Origin: Mediannikoviicoccus vaginalis
GTDB taxonomy: Bacteria > Bacillota > Clostridia > Tissierellales > Peptoniphilaceae
DNA: 64,000 bases
Direction of reading: 5' to 3'
Assembly: GCF_928097925.1 (NCBI RefSeq)
Contig: NZ_CAKMRI010000001.1
Coordinates: 1,178,001-1,242,000 of the forward strand
Numbering within the stretch: position 1 is the first letter of the stretch; the number at the start of each line of letters is the position of its first letter. Made by a program: the position numbers and the translations under genes. Below the pieces are notes generated by a model. That model was given only the letters and a program-made list of their open reading frames with translations, was not told the origin of the DNA and did no database searches. Below are positions 36,648 through 45,782 of this stretch, piece after piece.

Positions 36648-37462
36648 ATTTTAACTATGAAAATAAAAAAGTTTTGACAAATGTATCTTTTAATTTAGAT
36701 AAAGGTATTAAAGCTCTAGTAGCTCCAAATGGCGCAGGTAAAACAACATTACTAAACTGTATCTCTCAGAAACTTTCAGCTAAGGGAAATATTATGATTG
36801 ACGGAAAAGACTTTAACAATAGAGAAATCCTAAAGCATTTGACTTTTTTAGGTGACCATACAATTTTGGATAGGGAAATGACTTTATATGATTATTTGAA
36901 TTATATTGCTAAGATCTATGGAATATCTAAAAATAAAATTAAGGAGATAATGGACCTAACAGATGTATCACATTTTTGTAATGATAAGATTAAAACCTAT
37001 AGTTTAGGCATGAAAAACCGATCTATGATAGCATTGTCAATTCTTCCAGATACAAAATTTGTTTTATTGGATGAACCTCTTTCTGGTCTAGATCCAGGAT
37101 CTGTAAAGAAAATGAAATCTCTATTGCTAAAATTAGCTGAAACTAAAGGAATAATTTTATCCTCACATATTTTAGATGATGTAAATGATTTAACTGAAGA
37201 TATACTTTTTTTAAAGGATGGAGAAATAATAGAATATCACTCTTATGCATTAGATTCTTTAAAATTAATTACAGATAATGATTTAAAAGCTATTGATTTG
37301 CTTAAGTCAAAGGATTTGTTGAAAATAGGAAATGAATTAATAATAAGTAATAAGAATTTAAATGATGTATTGGGGATACTTGTCGAAAATAATATTGAAA
37401 TTTCTAGTATTTTAAATCTAAGAGACTCTTTAAAAAATGAATATTTTGAAATGTTTACTTAG
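36626..37462 (+). CDS. ABC transporter ATPase of the peptide cassette
   Basis: A 278-residue ATPase. Walker A is APNGAGKTTLLN near residue 33. The signature motif is atypical (YSLGMKNRSMIA near residue 128, lacking the usual LSGGQ). Walker B is FVLLDEPLSGLD near residue 150, and the switch His is in LSSHILDD. The last ~80 residues are a C-terminal extension. Translation is coupled to the membrane protein by a 22-bp overlap. It energises the same complex. Ends at a strong terminator, closing the cassette. Confidence 0.88.
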   Translation: MLEIRNLNFNYENKKVLTNVSFNLDKGIKALVAPNGAGKTTLLNCISQKLSAKGNIMIDGKDFNNREILKHLTFLGDHTILDREMTLYDYLNYIAKIYGISKNKIKEIMDLTDVSHFCNDKIKTYSLGMKNRSMIALSILPDTKFVLLDEPLSGLDPGSVKKMKSLLLKLAETKGIILSSHILDDVNDLTEDILFLKDGEIIEYHSYALDSLKLITDNDLKAIDLLKSKDLLKIGNELIISNKNLNDVLGILVENNIEISSILNLRDSLKNEYFEMFT

Positions 37463-37492
37463 GGAGATAGCGATTATCTCCCTAAGTTTTTT
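37458..37492 (+). terminator. Terminator of the peptide/ABC cassette
   Basis: Perfect 12-base inverted repeat CTTAGGGAGATA (37458-37469) / TATCTCCCTAAG (37475-37486), then six T residues. Confidence 0.92.
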
Positions 37493-37493
37493 A

Positions 37494-38699
37494 TTATTTT
37501 TCAAGAACTTTTTCAGCCATTTCCTTAGCCATTTTTCTTAGTCCTTCTAGGTCTTCTTCGTGCATTGTTCCTCTTGCTTCTACAATGGTTTCTGTTAAGT
37601 CAAAAGCACTTCCTTCTGCAAAAGCCTTTAGGTCCTTAACTGCTCCACCGCTCCATCCATATGAACCGAATATTCCAAGAGCATGGTTTTTAATCTTATT
37701 GTGTTTCAATAGATTTAGTAGATTGTACATATTTGGATATACTGAGTTGTCATATGTTGCTGAACCTAGTATAAGTCCTTTGTACTTCCAGATTTCTGAA
37801 ATTATATACGAGAAGTGAGTCTTTGAACAGTCGTATACCTGTACATTTCTAACTCCTTCTTCTGCTAAGAACTGTGCAAGGTGGTCTGCCATGGATTCTG
37901 TATTTCCATACATTGAACCATAAACTATAACAACTCCTTCTTCTGTTTCGTAGTTTGACCATTTTCTATAATCTTCTATGATTATTTCTGGGTTCTTTCT
38001 CCATACGAAACCATGAACAGGACAAATTATATCAATATCTAGTCCTTGAACTGCCTCCACTGCCTTTGCAGCAACCATTGAATACTTTCCAACGATATTT
38101 GCATAGTATCTTCTTGTTTCTGATTGGTAAACTGAATAGTCCGCTTGGTCGTCAAATATTGCTCCGTCCAATGTACCAAATCCACCAAATATATCTTGTG
38201 AGAACAGCACTTTGTCAGTTGGTTCATAACTTACCATGGACTCTGGCCAGTGTACCATTGAAGTCATTACAAAGTTAAGTTCTCTCTTACCAAGTTTTAA
38301 TACGTCTCCATTATTTACTTCCATAAACTTTTCGTCTGAAAGTTCTAGTTCTAGTAAATCGTATAACATTGTTCTAGTTCTCTTATTTCCAACGATTACA
38401 ACATCGGGATAAGCTTCCAAAACTTCTTTAATGCAACCTGAGTGGTCAGGTTCCATATGTTGCACTACAAGATAGTCTAGGGTTCTTCCATCTAAAATAT
38501 TTCTAATATTTTCAATGAATCCACCGGACTTATTAATTCTAATAGTGTCTAAAAGAGCTGTCTTTTCATCTTTAATCAAATAGCAGTTATATGATACCCC
38601 TCTAGGTAGTGGTAACATATTTTCAAATAACTCTGTTTCCCTATCGTTTGCACCTATATAGTACAAATCTGATAGGATTTCTTTGCATATACTGTTCAT
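37494..38699 (-). CDS. fprA: Flavodiiron protein (FprA, A-type flavoprotein)
   Basis: A 401-residue protein. The N-terminal metallo-beta-lactamase fold has the diiron motif HMEPDHSG near residue 81. The C-terminal flavodoxin domain has the FMN motif YGSMYGNTESMA near residue 258. Such proteins reduce O2 to water or NO to N2O in anaerobes, using rubredoxin or NADH-linked donors. Ribosome binding site AGGAGGG before ATG 38699. It follows the ttcA-like gene by 9 bp, so the two may be co-transcribed; the gene ends just beyond the cassette terminator of the opposite strand. Confidence 0.93.
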   Translation of the reverse strand: MNSICKEILSDLYYIGANDRETELFENMLPLPRGVSYNCYLIKDEKTALLDTIRINKSGGFIENIRNILDGRTLDYLVVQHMEPDHSGCIKEVLEAYPDVVIVGNKRTRTMLYDLLELELSDEKFMEVNNGDVLKLGKRELNFVMTSMVHWPESMVSYEPTDKVLFSQDIFGGFGTLDGAIFDDQADYSVYQSETRRYYANIVGKYSMVAAKAVEAVQGLDIDIICPVHGFVWRKNPEIIIEDYRKWSNYETEEGVVIVYGSMYGNTESMADHLAQFLAEEGVRNVQVYDCSKTHFSYIISEIWKYKGLILGSATYDNSVYPNMYNLLNLLKHNKIKNHALGIFGSYGWSGGAVKDLKAFAEGSAFDLTETIVEARGTMHEEDLEGLRKMAKEMAEKVLEK

Positions 38700-38708
38700 A
38701 ATACCCTC

Positions 38709-39575
38709 CTAATAATTATCTAAAAATGAATGTTTTCCATCTTCATTTATATACCCAAGTATTCTGTCCATATCTACATTTTCGCAAGATCTAAATATAT
38801 TTATTGCAACATTTGTGAAGCCGTCATCCTCAAGTTGTTTAATAAGATCTTTAATTTTATGTCTTGTTGAACCAATCTTTTTTGCAGCCACCATACATGC
38901 ACAGTTCATTGGCATAAGGCCTGTATAGGTCATCCATCTTATAATACTCTCTTCTCTTACAAGGTACATTGGCCTTATAATTTCCATATCGTCAAAGTTT
39001 TGAGCCTTTAGTTTTGGCATCATCGTCTTAAAATTACCTGCACAGAGTATGTTTAACATATTTGTCTCTATAACGTCGTCAAAGTGATGTCCCAGGGCAA
39101 GTTTATTGCATCCAAGTTCCTTTGCCTTTGCATATAGTGAACCCCTTCTCATCCTTGCACACATGTAGCATGGATAGTCTGAAGAGATTTTATCTGCCAC
39201 CTTGAAAATATCCGAGTCGTAAATAGTTACAGGAATATTTAGGTATTTGCAATTTTCTTCTAAAAGAACTCTTATGTCCGGATGATATCCAGGGTCCATT
39301 GCAAGAAATTCCAGCTCAAAGTTGTTCTTACCATTCTTTTGTAACTCTTGAAATAACTTTGCCAAGAGCAAGCTGTCCTTTCCACCGGATATGGCAATGG
39401 CGATTTTATCATTGTCCTGAATTAAATCGTATTCCTTGATTGCCTTAATAAACTTGGACCATATATGTTTTCTGTATCTTTTAATAATGGCTCTCTTTAT
39501 GTCTTCCAATGATTTTAACTCTTCCGTTACAACCATTTGAGGACAAAAGCCATTTTGTAAACCATTTTCTGCCAA
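38709..39575 (-). CDS. ttcA: TtcA-family tRNA 2-thiocytidine synthetase
   Basis: A 288-residue PP-loop ATPase (SGGKDSLLLA near residue 64) with the paired cysteines expected to hold an Fe-S cluster (CYMCARMRRG near residue 136) and a third Cys downstream in NCACM. The family adds sulfur to C32 of tRNA, though clostridial relatives are not all tested. It starts with TTG at 39575, preceded by GAGGTG. It lies directly upstream of fprA in the same orientation. Confidence 0.82.
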   Translation of the reverse strand: MAENGLQNGFCPQMVVTEELKSLEDIKRAIIKRYRKHIWSKFIKAIKEYDLIQDNDKIAIAISGGKDSLLLAKLFQELQKNGKNNFELEFLAMDPGYHPDIRVLLEENCKYLNIPVTIYDSDIFKVADKISSDYPCYMCARMRRGSLYAKAKELGCNKLALGHHFDDVIETNMLNILCAGNFKTMMPKLKAQNFDDMEIIRPMYLVREESIIRWMTYTGLMPMNCACMVAAKKIGSTRHKIKDLIKQLEDDGFTNVAINIFRSCENVDMDRILGYINEDGKHSFLDNY

Positions 39576-39614
39576 ATTAACACCTCAACATTAGTATACC
39601 ATGAATTGTTGCTT

Positions 39615-39644
39615 AACTAAATAAGCCCTACTTGTGGTAGGGCT
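39615..39644 (-). terminator. Hairpin at the end of rlmH
   Basis: Stem AGCCCTAC (39644-39637 on the minus strand) / GTAGGGCT (39631-39624), followed by TTATTT. It overlaps the rlmH stop codon at 39628. The T-tail is weak, so read-through into ttcA is possible. Confidence 0.6.
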
Positions 39645-40104
39645 CGTTTTTAGAAATTTTAATCCATCTATAAATTTGTTCAAATAATATTAGCTTCATC
39701 AACTGATGTGGAAAAGTGAACTTAGAAAAAGATAGCTTTAAATCGGCTCTATTTTTGATTTTCTCACTTAGTCCATATGATGAACCGATTATATAGACGA
39801 AGTCGTTATAACCGTCAATTTTAAGCTCCTCAAGCTTTTTAGAAAAATCTTCGCTGTCATATTGCCTTCCTTTAACATCCAGTGCAATAACATAGTCTCT
39901 GTTGTTAATCTTTGATAATATTTTTTCAGCTTCGTCATCTAATGCCTTTTCAATATTGGAACTACTTTCATCAGTTATTAATGTTTCTTTTAATTCAATT
40001 TCCTCTAGATTAGCATATGACTTAATTCTCTTTTTAAACTCAGCTATACCATCTTTTATATAGTTTTCCTTTATGCTTCCAATTGTGATTATTTTAACAT
40101 TCAT
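39628..40104 (-). CDS. rlmH: 23S rRNA (pseudouridine1915-N3)-methyltransferase
   Basis: A 158-residue SPOUT methyltransferase. Marks are the SAM knot region YIIGSSYGLSE near residue 104, SKFTFPHQLMK near residue 127 and the C-terminal FEQIYRWIKISKNEPYHK. Length exactly as usual. It starts 3 bp after the yycJ stop, forming an operon. Confidence 0.96.
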   Translation of the reverse strand: MNVKIITIGSIKENYIKDGIAEFKKRIKSYANLEEIELKETLITDESSSNIEKALDDEAEKILSKINNRDYVIALDVKGRQYDSEDFSKKLEELKIDGYNDFVYIIGSSYGLSEKIKNRADLKLSFSKFTFPHQLMKLILFEQIYRWIKISKNEPYHK

Positions 40105-40107
40105 ATT

Positions 40108-40896
40108 CTATAACTCAATCCTATTACTAACACCATTTCTATCTGCAACATTTAAAGAAATATCTCTATTTATATCTAGTCCTAAATCAGTCAAATGATC
40201 TGAAACCGTGTTATAGGCTATACTTGCTGTATTATTTTCTCCACTTAAATGTGCAAGAATCACTTTTTCTCCATTTCCAGTAAGAACCTCTTCAAGGGTG
40301 TATGCGCAGTCTAAGTTTGAAAGATGCCCTTTTGTTGAAGCAACCCTTCTCTTTAAAGCTGGTGTATAAGGTCCATTCATAAGCATAATCGGATCGTGAT
40401 TTGACTCTATAAACAGTACATCTGAACCAAGCAGCTGTCTCTTTATCCGTTCATTTACAGTACCGGTGTCCGTCATTATAGAGATTTTCTTTTTCCCATG
40501 ATTAATTGCAAAGCCACAGCTGTTGGCAGCGTCATGAAAAGTACTAAATGGATGAATATCCAAATCTCTTAGAGTAAAATCATAATCATTTTTAAAGACT
40601 AAAATATTATTGTCTTTAATTGGACCTATCTTTTTAATCATAGCTATCCAAGTCTCTTCATTTGCAATAATCGGTATGTTGAAGCGTCTACTCATAACGC
40701 CAGCTCCCTTTATATGATCATTGTGTTCATGAGTTACAAGGATTGCATCTATTGTCTCAGGTAGTACACCTGCATCTTTAATTAAAGCTTCCAGTCTTTT
40801 TCCTGTAAAGCCTGCGTCTACTAAAATTCTTGTTTTATCAGTTTCAATTAATAAGGAATTTCCTGAAGAGCCACTGGAAAGTGATGTAAACTTCAT
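40108..40896 (-). CDS. Metallo-beta-lactamase-fold hydrolase, YycJ/WalJ type
   Basis: A 262-residue MBL-fold protein. The zinc motif VTHEHNDHIKG lies near residue 58, with FHDAANS near residue 136. The N-terminus SLSSGSSGNSLLI is typical of YycJ. In many Firmicutes it belongs to the WalRK region; here it stands upstream of rlmH, without walRK visible. Start ATG 40896 has AGGAG upstream; a TTG at 40905 lies within that site and is rejected. Likely a phosphodiesterase or nuclease-like enzyme, by family. Confidence 0.88.
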   Translation of the reverse strand: MKFTSLSSGSSGNSLLIETDKTRILVDAGFTGKRLEALIKDAGVLPETIDAILVTHEHNDHIKGAGVMSRRFNIPIIANEETWIAMIKKIGPIKDNNILVFKNDYDFTLRDLDIHPFSTFHDAANSCGFAINHGKKKISIMTDTGTVNERIKRQLLGSDVLFIESNHDPIMLMNGPYTPALKRRVASTKGHLSNLDCAYTLEEVLTGNGEKVILAHLSGENNTASIAYNTVSDHLTDLGLDINRDISLNVADRNGVSNRIEL

Positions 40897-41003
40897 TTGT
40901 ATCAACTCCTATTTTGTCCATTCACCATTATATAACATGCCAGTCAATATAACAAAGGTTTTTAAATTAAAAGAACTGAGTTATAATCTAATTGGGTGAT
41001 AAA

Positions 41004-41546
41004 ATGAAATACACAATATTAAAGGAAATAAAAGAATTTGAAAGTTCATTAAATTTAGAAGAATCTTTTGTTCCTTTTTTAATAGATAATAAAATAACCG
41101 TTTCAACGGGAGAGTCATTAACCGCAGGATTAATAACAGCTTCCATAGCAAATATTGCTGGAGCAAGTAGTGTATTGGAAATGGGAGCTATAACTTATAC
41201 AGAAGAAGTTAAAATGAAACTATTAAATGTTTCACGTGAAACATTAGAGAAACATACTGCTGTAAGTTTTGAAGCTGCCGTAGATATGTTACGAGGACTA
41301 ACTGCAATCTCTAAGTCTACTTTAAATATTGTTGCAACAGGATATGCTGGACCTGGTGAAAATAGTGGATTGGTATATCTTGGAATAGGATATAAAGACT
41401 CAGAAAATATTTATCGACTAAGGATTAAAGGGTCGAGAAATGAAGTAAGAAGAAAAGTTGTTAATCTTTCTTTTTATTTAAGTGAAAAAATAATAAAGAA
41501 TTATGAAGGAAGTAAATTAAATGTAGGCAAAGTGTTTCTTGTCTAA
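41004..41546 (+). CDS. pncC: CinA C-terminal-type nicotinamide-nucleotide amidase
   Basis: A 180-residue stand-alone CinA C-terminal domain (PncC, deamidating NMN to NaMN). The motif STGESLTAGLI lies near residue 33, and the TGYAGPGEN loop near residue 114. Start ATG 41004 has GGGTGAT just upstream; a TTG at 40992 is rejected. A parS-like site (41228-41243) lies within the gene and encodes part of the NVSRETLEK stretch. Its 3' neighbour is the parS/DnaA-box region, so it is the last gene before the origin-linked DNA. Confidence 0.84.
   Translation: MKYTILKEIKEFESSLNLEESFVPFLIDNKITVSTGESLTAGLITASIANIAGASSVLEMGAITYTEEVKMKLLNVSRETLEKHTAVSFEAAVDMLRGLTAISKSTLNIVATGYAGPGENSGLVYLGIGYKDSENIYRLRIKGSRNEVRRKVVNLSFYLSEKIIKNYEGSKLNVGKVFLV
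41228..41243. promoter_or_regulatory. parS site inside pncC
   Basis: TGTTTCACGTGAAACA, a perfect 16-bp palindrome identical to the ParB-binding consensus TGTTNCACGTGAAACA. It lies within the pncC coding sequence. Confidence 0.9.
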
Positions 41547-41554
41547 TCTATTTA

Positions 41555-41648
41555 TGTTTCACGTGAAACATTTGGTGGAGAAAATTAATTATTGTTTCAT
41601 GTGAAACATTTAAATAATTTTTATATACTTTTTGTTTCATGTGAAACA
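41555..41648. promoter_or_regulatory. Three clustered parS sites
   Basis: 41555-41570 is perfect (TGTTTCACGTGAAACA). 41593-41608 and 41633-41648 are TGTTTCATGTGAAACA, each with one change in the centre. They are spaced 38 and 40 bp start to start, in a non-coding gap. ParB/Spo0J would load here for chromosome segregation. Confidence 0.88.
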
Positions 41649-41728
41649 TTTTTTTAAATTAAGAAAATTATTCTAAAATGCAAAATATTATCTTTCAAGT
41701 TTTAATCTTTTTATCTAACTTCTGATTT

Positions 41729-41981
41729 TTATCCACAAATTTGATGTATGTAAAAGGTAATTATCCACATAAAAATAAATGTGAATCTTAGTCAAAATAA
41801 ATCAAATTTTTTATCGTTATTTTTACGATTATCACAAATGTGTATTTTTAGCTCTTTGTAGCTCCTTTTATTTAATTGAAATTATAATCAGTTTTTATAT
41901 GTTTGAATCACACTTATCAACAAACTTATCCACATAGTTATCCACATGGTTATGCCTTGATTATCCACATACTTATCCACA
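41729..41981 (+). promoter_or_regulatory. Phased DnaA-box array distant from dnaA
   Basis: Six perfect TTATCCACA boxes at 41729, 41761, 41926, 41938, 41961 and 41973 and one TTATCAACA at 41914, all in the same orientation. Within 41914-41981 the starts are 12, 12, 23 and 12 bp apart. No CTA-rich DnaA-trio follows. The gap 41547-42049 (about 500 bp) contains this array and the three parS sites and no gene. Possible roles: part of a split origin, or DnaA titration. The remainder is AT-rich. Confidence 0.85.
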
Positions 41982-42049
41982 ATTTAATCTTAATAATTTT
42001 GTAATATCTTAAAACATCAATATATGATATCCTTTAATGGGTGATACAT

Positions 42050-43147
42050 TTGAAAAAGAAAAGATTTTTATTTGTCGGAGCTCTATCTCTTATAATTATA
42101 GCTGGCTCCCTTTATATAAATAAACATGATTCAATTTATGATAAGAAAAATAAAATAGTTAATGTTGATTCAAGTGAATCAAAAATTGAACCTACCAATG
42201 TTTCTCCAACCGAAGAAAAGGATTATGTAGGATCTAAATTAGTCAACGAGGGTCTTTTATTAAATGCTTCTAATCATTTAGATATTCCAACTTATGTGGA
42301 GACAGACAATCAGTCTATACATCCGTCAATTATCCACGATGGAACTCGAAAATTTGGTTATGAATACATTATGGCATTTACACCATATAGTTTTTTAAAT
42401 GACTCTACTGAAAACCCAAGTATTGTGGTGTCTGATGATGGGGTGAACTTTAAACCACTTCCCAATGTGAAAACACCTCTTGCAATGCCAGGACAAGACT
42501 GTCATCTTTCAGATGTTTGTCTATTTGAAAAGGACGATACTTTAGAGCTTTGGTATAGGGAGTCTAATAAGAAAACGAGACTTTCAAGAATTTTAAGGAT
42601 GACTACTAAGGATTTAAAAAGTTTTACAGATCCTGAAGTTATAATGGACTTTGGTACAAGTGGCTATGGCCTTGGAGCACCTTCTATCATATACGAAGAT
42701 GACACTTACAAAATATACTATCGTAAGAATATGAATATAGGGGAGGATGCCTATGTCTATACTGAGTCCAAGGATTTAAAAACTTTTACTCCCGTTGTTC
42801 CCATGAATATGGAAAAGGGGTCTTGGACTAACTATAATCCTTGGCATTTGGAAGTACAAAAGATAGGGGATACCTACTACTGCTTAACCATGGATTGTCC
42901 CGATGGAAAAATGGATACATCTGCATTATTTGTCCTTACATCGAAGGATGGAATAAATTTCACAAATCCAATTAAAATATTGGAACCTTCTGAATCGGGT
43001 TTTGATAACTGGCTTATATATAAATCTACTTTTATGGTAAAAGACGATACAGTATATTTATATTATTCATCCATTGATAAGTTGAAGCGTTCTTTTATTT
43101 CACTGCTTAAGGGACCTGACTTCAAACATCTTTCTCCCATAGAATAA
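42050..43147 (+). CDS. Membrane-anchored beta-propeller (glycoside hydrolase-like) protein
   Basis: A 365-residue protein. One N-terminal membrane anchor (residues 5-23), then a linker, then a region of repeated blades with D-G/W-Y motifs (HPSIIHDG, SDDGVNFKP, LELWYRES, YKIYYRKN, SKDGINFTNP, VYLYYSS) typical of five-bladed GH43/GH32-like propellers. No confident catalytic set can be named. The start TTG 42050 is preceded by GGGTGAT; a GTG at 42041 would lack a site. It lies beside rsmG, where parA/parB are common in Firmicutes. Confidence 0.72.
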   Translation: MKKKRFLFVGALSLIIIAGSLYINKHDSIYDKKNKIVNVDSSESKIEPTNVSPTEEKDYVGSKLVNEGLLLNASNHLDIPTYVETDNQSIHPSIIHDGTRKFGYEYIMAFTPYSFLNDSTENPSIVVSDDGVNFKPLPNVKTPLAMPGQDCHLSDVCLFEKDDTLELWYRESNKKTRLSRILRMTTKDLKSFTDPEVIMDFGTSGYGLGAPSIIYEDDTYKIYYRKNMNIGEDAYVYTESKDLKTFTPVVPMNMEKGSWTNYNPWHLEVQKIGDTYYCLTMDCPDGKMDTSALFVLTSKDGINFTNPIKILEPSESGFDNWLIYKSTFMVKDDTVYLYYSSIDKLKRSFISLLKGPDFKHLSPIE

Positions 43148-43151
43148 AATA

Positions 43152-43188
43152 ACCCTCAAGGGCACGCCTTTGAGGGTCTTTTTTATAA
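43152..43188 (+). terminator. Terminator of the propeller gene
   Basis: Inverted repeat ACCCTCAA / TTGAGGGT with an intervening GC-rich loop, followed by CTTTTTT. It overlaps the 3' end of rsmG on the other strand. Confidence 0.85.
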
Positions 43189-43890
43189 TGGTTTATTTTT
43201 TGGTTTTCCTCCACCTCGTGGATATTTCTTTGGGGTAGGGGATATCTTTTTTATTACTACAAGAGTTCTATCCGAGTCTTCATAGTCAAGTTGATACTCT
43301 ATTATATCTGCAATCTCTCCACCTAATAATTTTATAGCATTTTTCGCTTCTTCAGCTTCTTCCTTTCCACTTGGCCCCTTCATGGATATAAAGTATCCAC
43401 CAACTTTTACAAATGGTAAACTATACTCTACCAATGTATTAAGTCTTGAAACTGCCCTTGATATGGCGTAGTCATACACTTCACGATACTGTTTTTGTCT
43501 ACCAAGTTCTTCAGCTCTTCCATGGATTGCTTCTATATTCGATAATTCCATTTTATATATAGTATCTTTTAAAAACTTTATTCTTTTATTAAGTGAATCT
43601 AAAAGTGTTATATCAAGATCCTCTCTATAAAATTTCATAGGAAGTCCTGGAAATCCTCCTCCAGTACCTATATCAATAACTTTGGCATTTTCCTTAAATT
43701 CTATTTTCTTCATTGGAAGAAGGGAGTCTAAAAAGTGTTTATAATTTACTTCTTCCTCTTCGGTAATTGAAGTTAAATTTAAATACTTATTGGTTTCAAG
43801 AAGAGTCTGTCTAAACTGTTCAAACTTTTCTGCGCATTTATCTGTTAGCTCTATGCCTTCACTTTCCATTACTTTAATTAGGCTGTTCAT
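43183..43890 (-). CDS. rsmG: 16S rRNA (guanine527-N7)-methyltransferase
   Basis: A 235-residue methyltransferase (GidB). The SAM motif [10 protein letters not shown] lies near residue 67, preceded by HFLDSLLP near residue 48. The C-terminal tail is basic and Pro-rich. Start ATG 43890 has AGAGGA upstream, overlapping the mnmG 3' end by 17 bp. An ATG at 43914 lies further inside mnmG and is rejected. Confidence 0.95.
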   Translation of the reverse strand: MNSLIKVMESEGIELTDKCAEKFEQFRQTLLETNKYLNLTSITEEEEVNYKHFLDSLLPMKKIEFKENAKVIDIGTGGGFPGLPMKFYREDLDITLLDSLNKRIKFLKDTIYKMELSNIEAIHGRAEELGRQKQYREVYDYAISRAVSRLNTLVEYSLPFVKVGGYFISMKGPSGKEEAEEAKNAIKLLGGEIADIIEYQLDYEDSDRTLVVIKKISPTPKKYPRGGGKPKNKPL

Positions 43891-45781
43891 TTTTGTTCCT
43901 CTTTCTACTTTCAAGATATATAAGGATTACATTTATATCTGCCGGGCTAACTCCAGAAATTCTGCTAGCCTGTCCCAATGAGTCTGGTCTTATTTGATTT
44001 AACTTCTGTACAGCCTCGTTGGAAAGCCCCTTTAGCTCAGAATAATCATTAATAAAGCTTATATCTTTTCTCTCAAGCTTTTTAAATCTTTCGATTTGTT
44101 GCTTTTGCTTTTCAATATAGCCTTCATATTTAATATGGGTTTGCACTTGAATCTTTATTTCCCTATCAAGTTCAGGCGCTTTTTTGTCAAAGACTCTTAC
44201 CTTTTCATAATCAAGCTCTGGTCTTCTTATAAGCTCTGTTAAGCTAAGGGATTTTTGAAGTTTTGTAGAACCAAGGCTTTCGATTATTTTATTATTTTCT
44301 TCACTTGGGTTTACCCTTATGGAGTCAAGCCTTTTAAGTTCGTCTTCAACTGCCTTAAGTCTACTGTTGGTCTTTTCCATTCTCTCTTCTGAAACAAGGC
44401 CTATGTCATAGCCATACTTGGTAAGTCTAAAGTCTGCATTGTCCTGTCTAAGTGTTAGACGATACTCCGCCCTTGATGTCATCATTCTATATGGTTCGTT
44501 GGTTCCCTTTGTAACTAAGTCGTCAATTAAAACTCCTATATAGGCATCGGAGCGGTCTAATATAAATGGTTCTTTGTCATTTAACTTTAAATATGCGTTT
44601 ATTCCAGCCATAAGTCCCTGTGCCGCCGCCTCTTCATATCCTGATGAGCCATTTATTTGTCCAGCAAAGTACAGTCCATTTATATCTTGGTGTTCCAAAG
44701 TTCTCTTTAAGATTGTAGGGTCGATGCAATCGTACTCTATTCCATAGGCAGATCTCATAAATTTCATATTTTGAAATCCTATAATGGTCTTATACATCTC
44801 TTTTTGAACATCTTCTGGTAATGTTGAAGACACACCTTGAATATACATTTCCTTAGTATCAAGGCCTTCAGGTTCAACAAATACTTGATGCTCGTCCCTT
44901 TCGCTAAATCTAACGACTTTATCTTCAATTGATGGACAATATCTTGGTCCAACTCCCTTTACAATACCTGCATACATTGGGCTTCTATGCAAATTGTCCT
45001 CAATTATCTCCTTAGTTTCCTTTGTGGTGTAAGTTAAATAGCAATGCTCTTGCTCTCTACTCATATCTTTGCCAAAGTTCATAAATGAAAATGGTATTAT
45101 CTCTTCATCTCCCGGCTGAACTTCCATTACAGAAAAGTCTAAACTATCTCTGTGAACCCTTGCTGGAGTTCCCGTCTTAAATCTTCTAAGCTCTATGCCT
45201 AGTTCTTTTAATGAATCGGAAAGTAGCTTTGAAGATTTTAAGCCATGGGGTCCCGACTCTGTTTGAAGTTCTCCTTGGAGAATAAGTCCCTTAAGATATG
45301 TGCCCGTTGCAAGGATTACTATCTTTGTTTCATAAATGGCACCATTTAGTGTCTCCACTGAAACAACTCTTTTATCTTCCACATTTATCTTGGTGATTTC
45401 CCCTTCCACAAGGTCTAAGTTCTCTGTGTTTTCAAGCACCTTTTTCATTTCTCTATGGTAGGCTGGTTTATCAGCTTGCACCCTCAAGGAGTGTACCGCC
45501 GGCCCCTTTGAGGTGTTTAACATTCTAGACTGAATAAAGGTCTTATCTATAATTAGAGCCATCTCTCCACCAAGTGCGTCAATTTCTCTAACTAGATGAC
45601 CCTTGCCAGTACCACCTATATTTGGATTACATGGCAGGTCCGCCACGGAATCCAAACTCATTGTCATTATTACCGTTTTAAGTCCAAGTCGTGCCGTTGC
45701 AAGGGCTGCTTCCGTTCCCGCATGGCCTGCACCTACAACAATCACGTCTACTGGTTCTTCTTTATATTTTTTTATTTCCAT
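43874..45781 (-). CDS. mnmG: tRNA uridine 5-carboxymethylaminomethyl modification enzyme, FAD subunit
   Basis: A 635-residue FAD protein (GidA) that, with MnmE, modifies U34 of certain tRNAs. FAD motif [12 protein letters not shown] near residue 13; family signature [13 protein letters not shown] near residue 50, and [12 protein letters not shown] near residue 275. Start ATG 45781 is one base after the mnmE stop; a TTG four codons upstream overlaps it. Length normal. Confidence 0.96.
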   Translation of the reverse strand: MEIKKYKEEPVDVIVVGAGHAGTEAALATARLGLKTVIMTMSLDSVADLPCNPNIGGTGKGHLVREIDALGGEMALIIDKTFIQSRMLNTSKGPAVHSLRVQADKPAYHREMKKVLENTENLDLVEGEITKINVEDKRVVSVETLNGAIYETKIVILATGTYLKGLILQGELQTESGPHGLKSSKLLSDSLKELGIELRRFKTGTPARVHRDSLDFSVMEVQPGDEEIIPFSFMNFGKDMSREQEHCYLTYTTKETKEIIEDNLHRSPMYAGIVKGVGPRYCPSIEDKVVRFSERDEHQVFVEPEGLDTKEMYIQGVSSTLPEDVQKEMYKTIIGFQNMKFMRSAYGIEYDCIDPTILKRTLEHQDINGLYFAGQINGSSGYEEAAAQGLMAGINAYLKLNDKEPFILDRSDAYIGVLIDDLVTKGTNEPYRMMTSRAEYRLTLRQDNADFRLTKYGYDIGLVSEERMEKTNSRLKAVEDELKRLDSIRVNPSEENNKIIESLGSTKLQKSLSLTELIRRPELDYEKVRVFDKKAPELDREIKIQVQTHIKYEGYIEKQKQQIERFKKLERKDISFINDYSELKGLSNEAVQKLNQIRPDSLGQASRISGVSPADINVILIYLESRKRNKNEQPN

Positions 45782-45782
45782 C

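Noticed and set aside
41914-41981. DnaA-box array as a possible CRISPR
   Set aside because: Units are 9-bp TTATCCACA boxes at 12-bp steps, with no 20-40-bp repeats and no cas genes.
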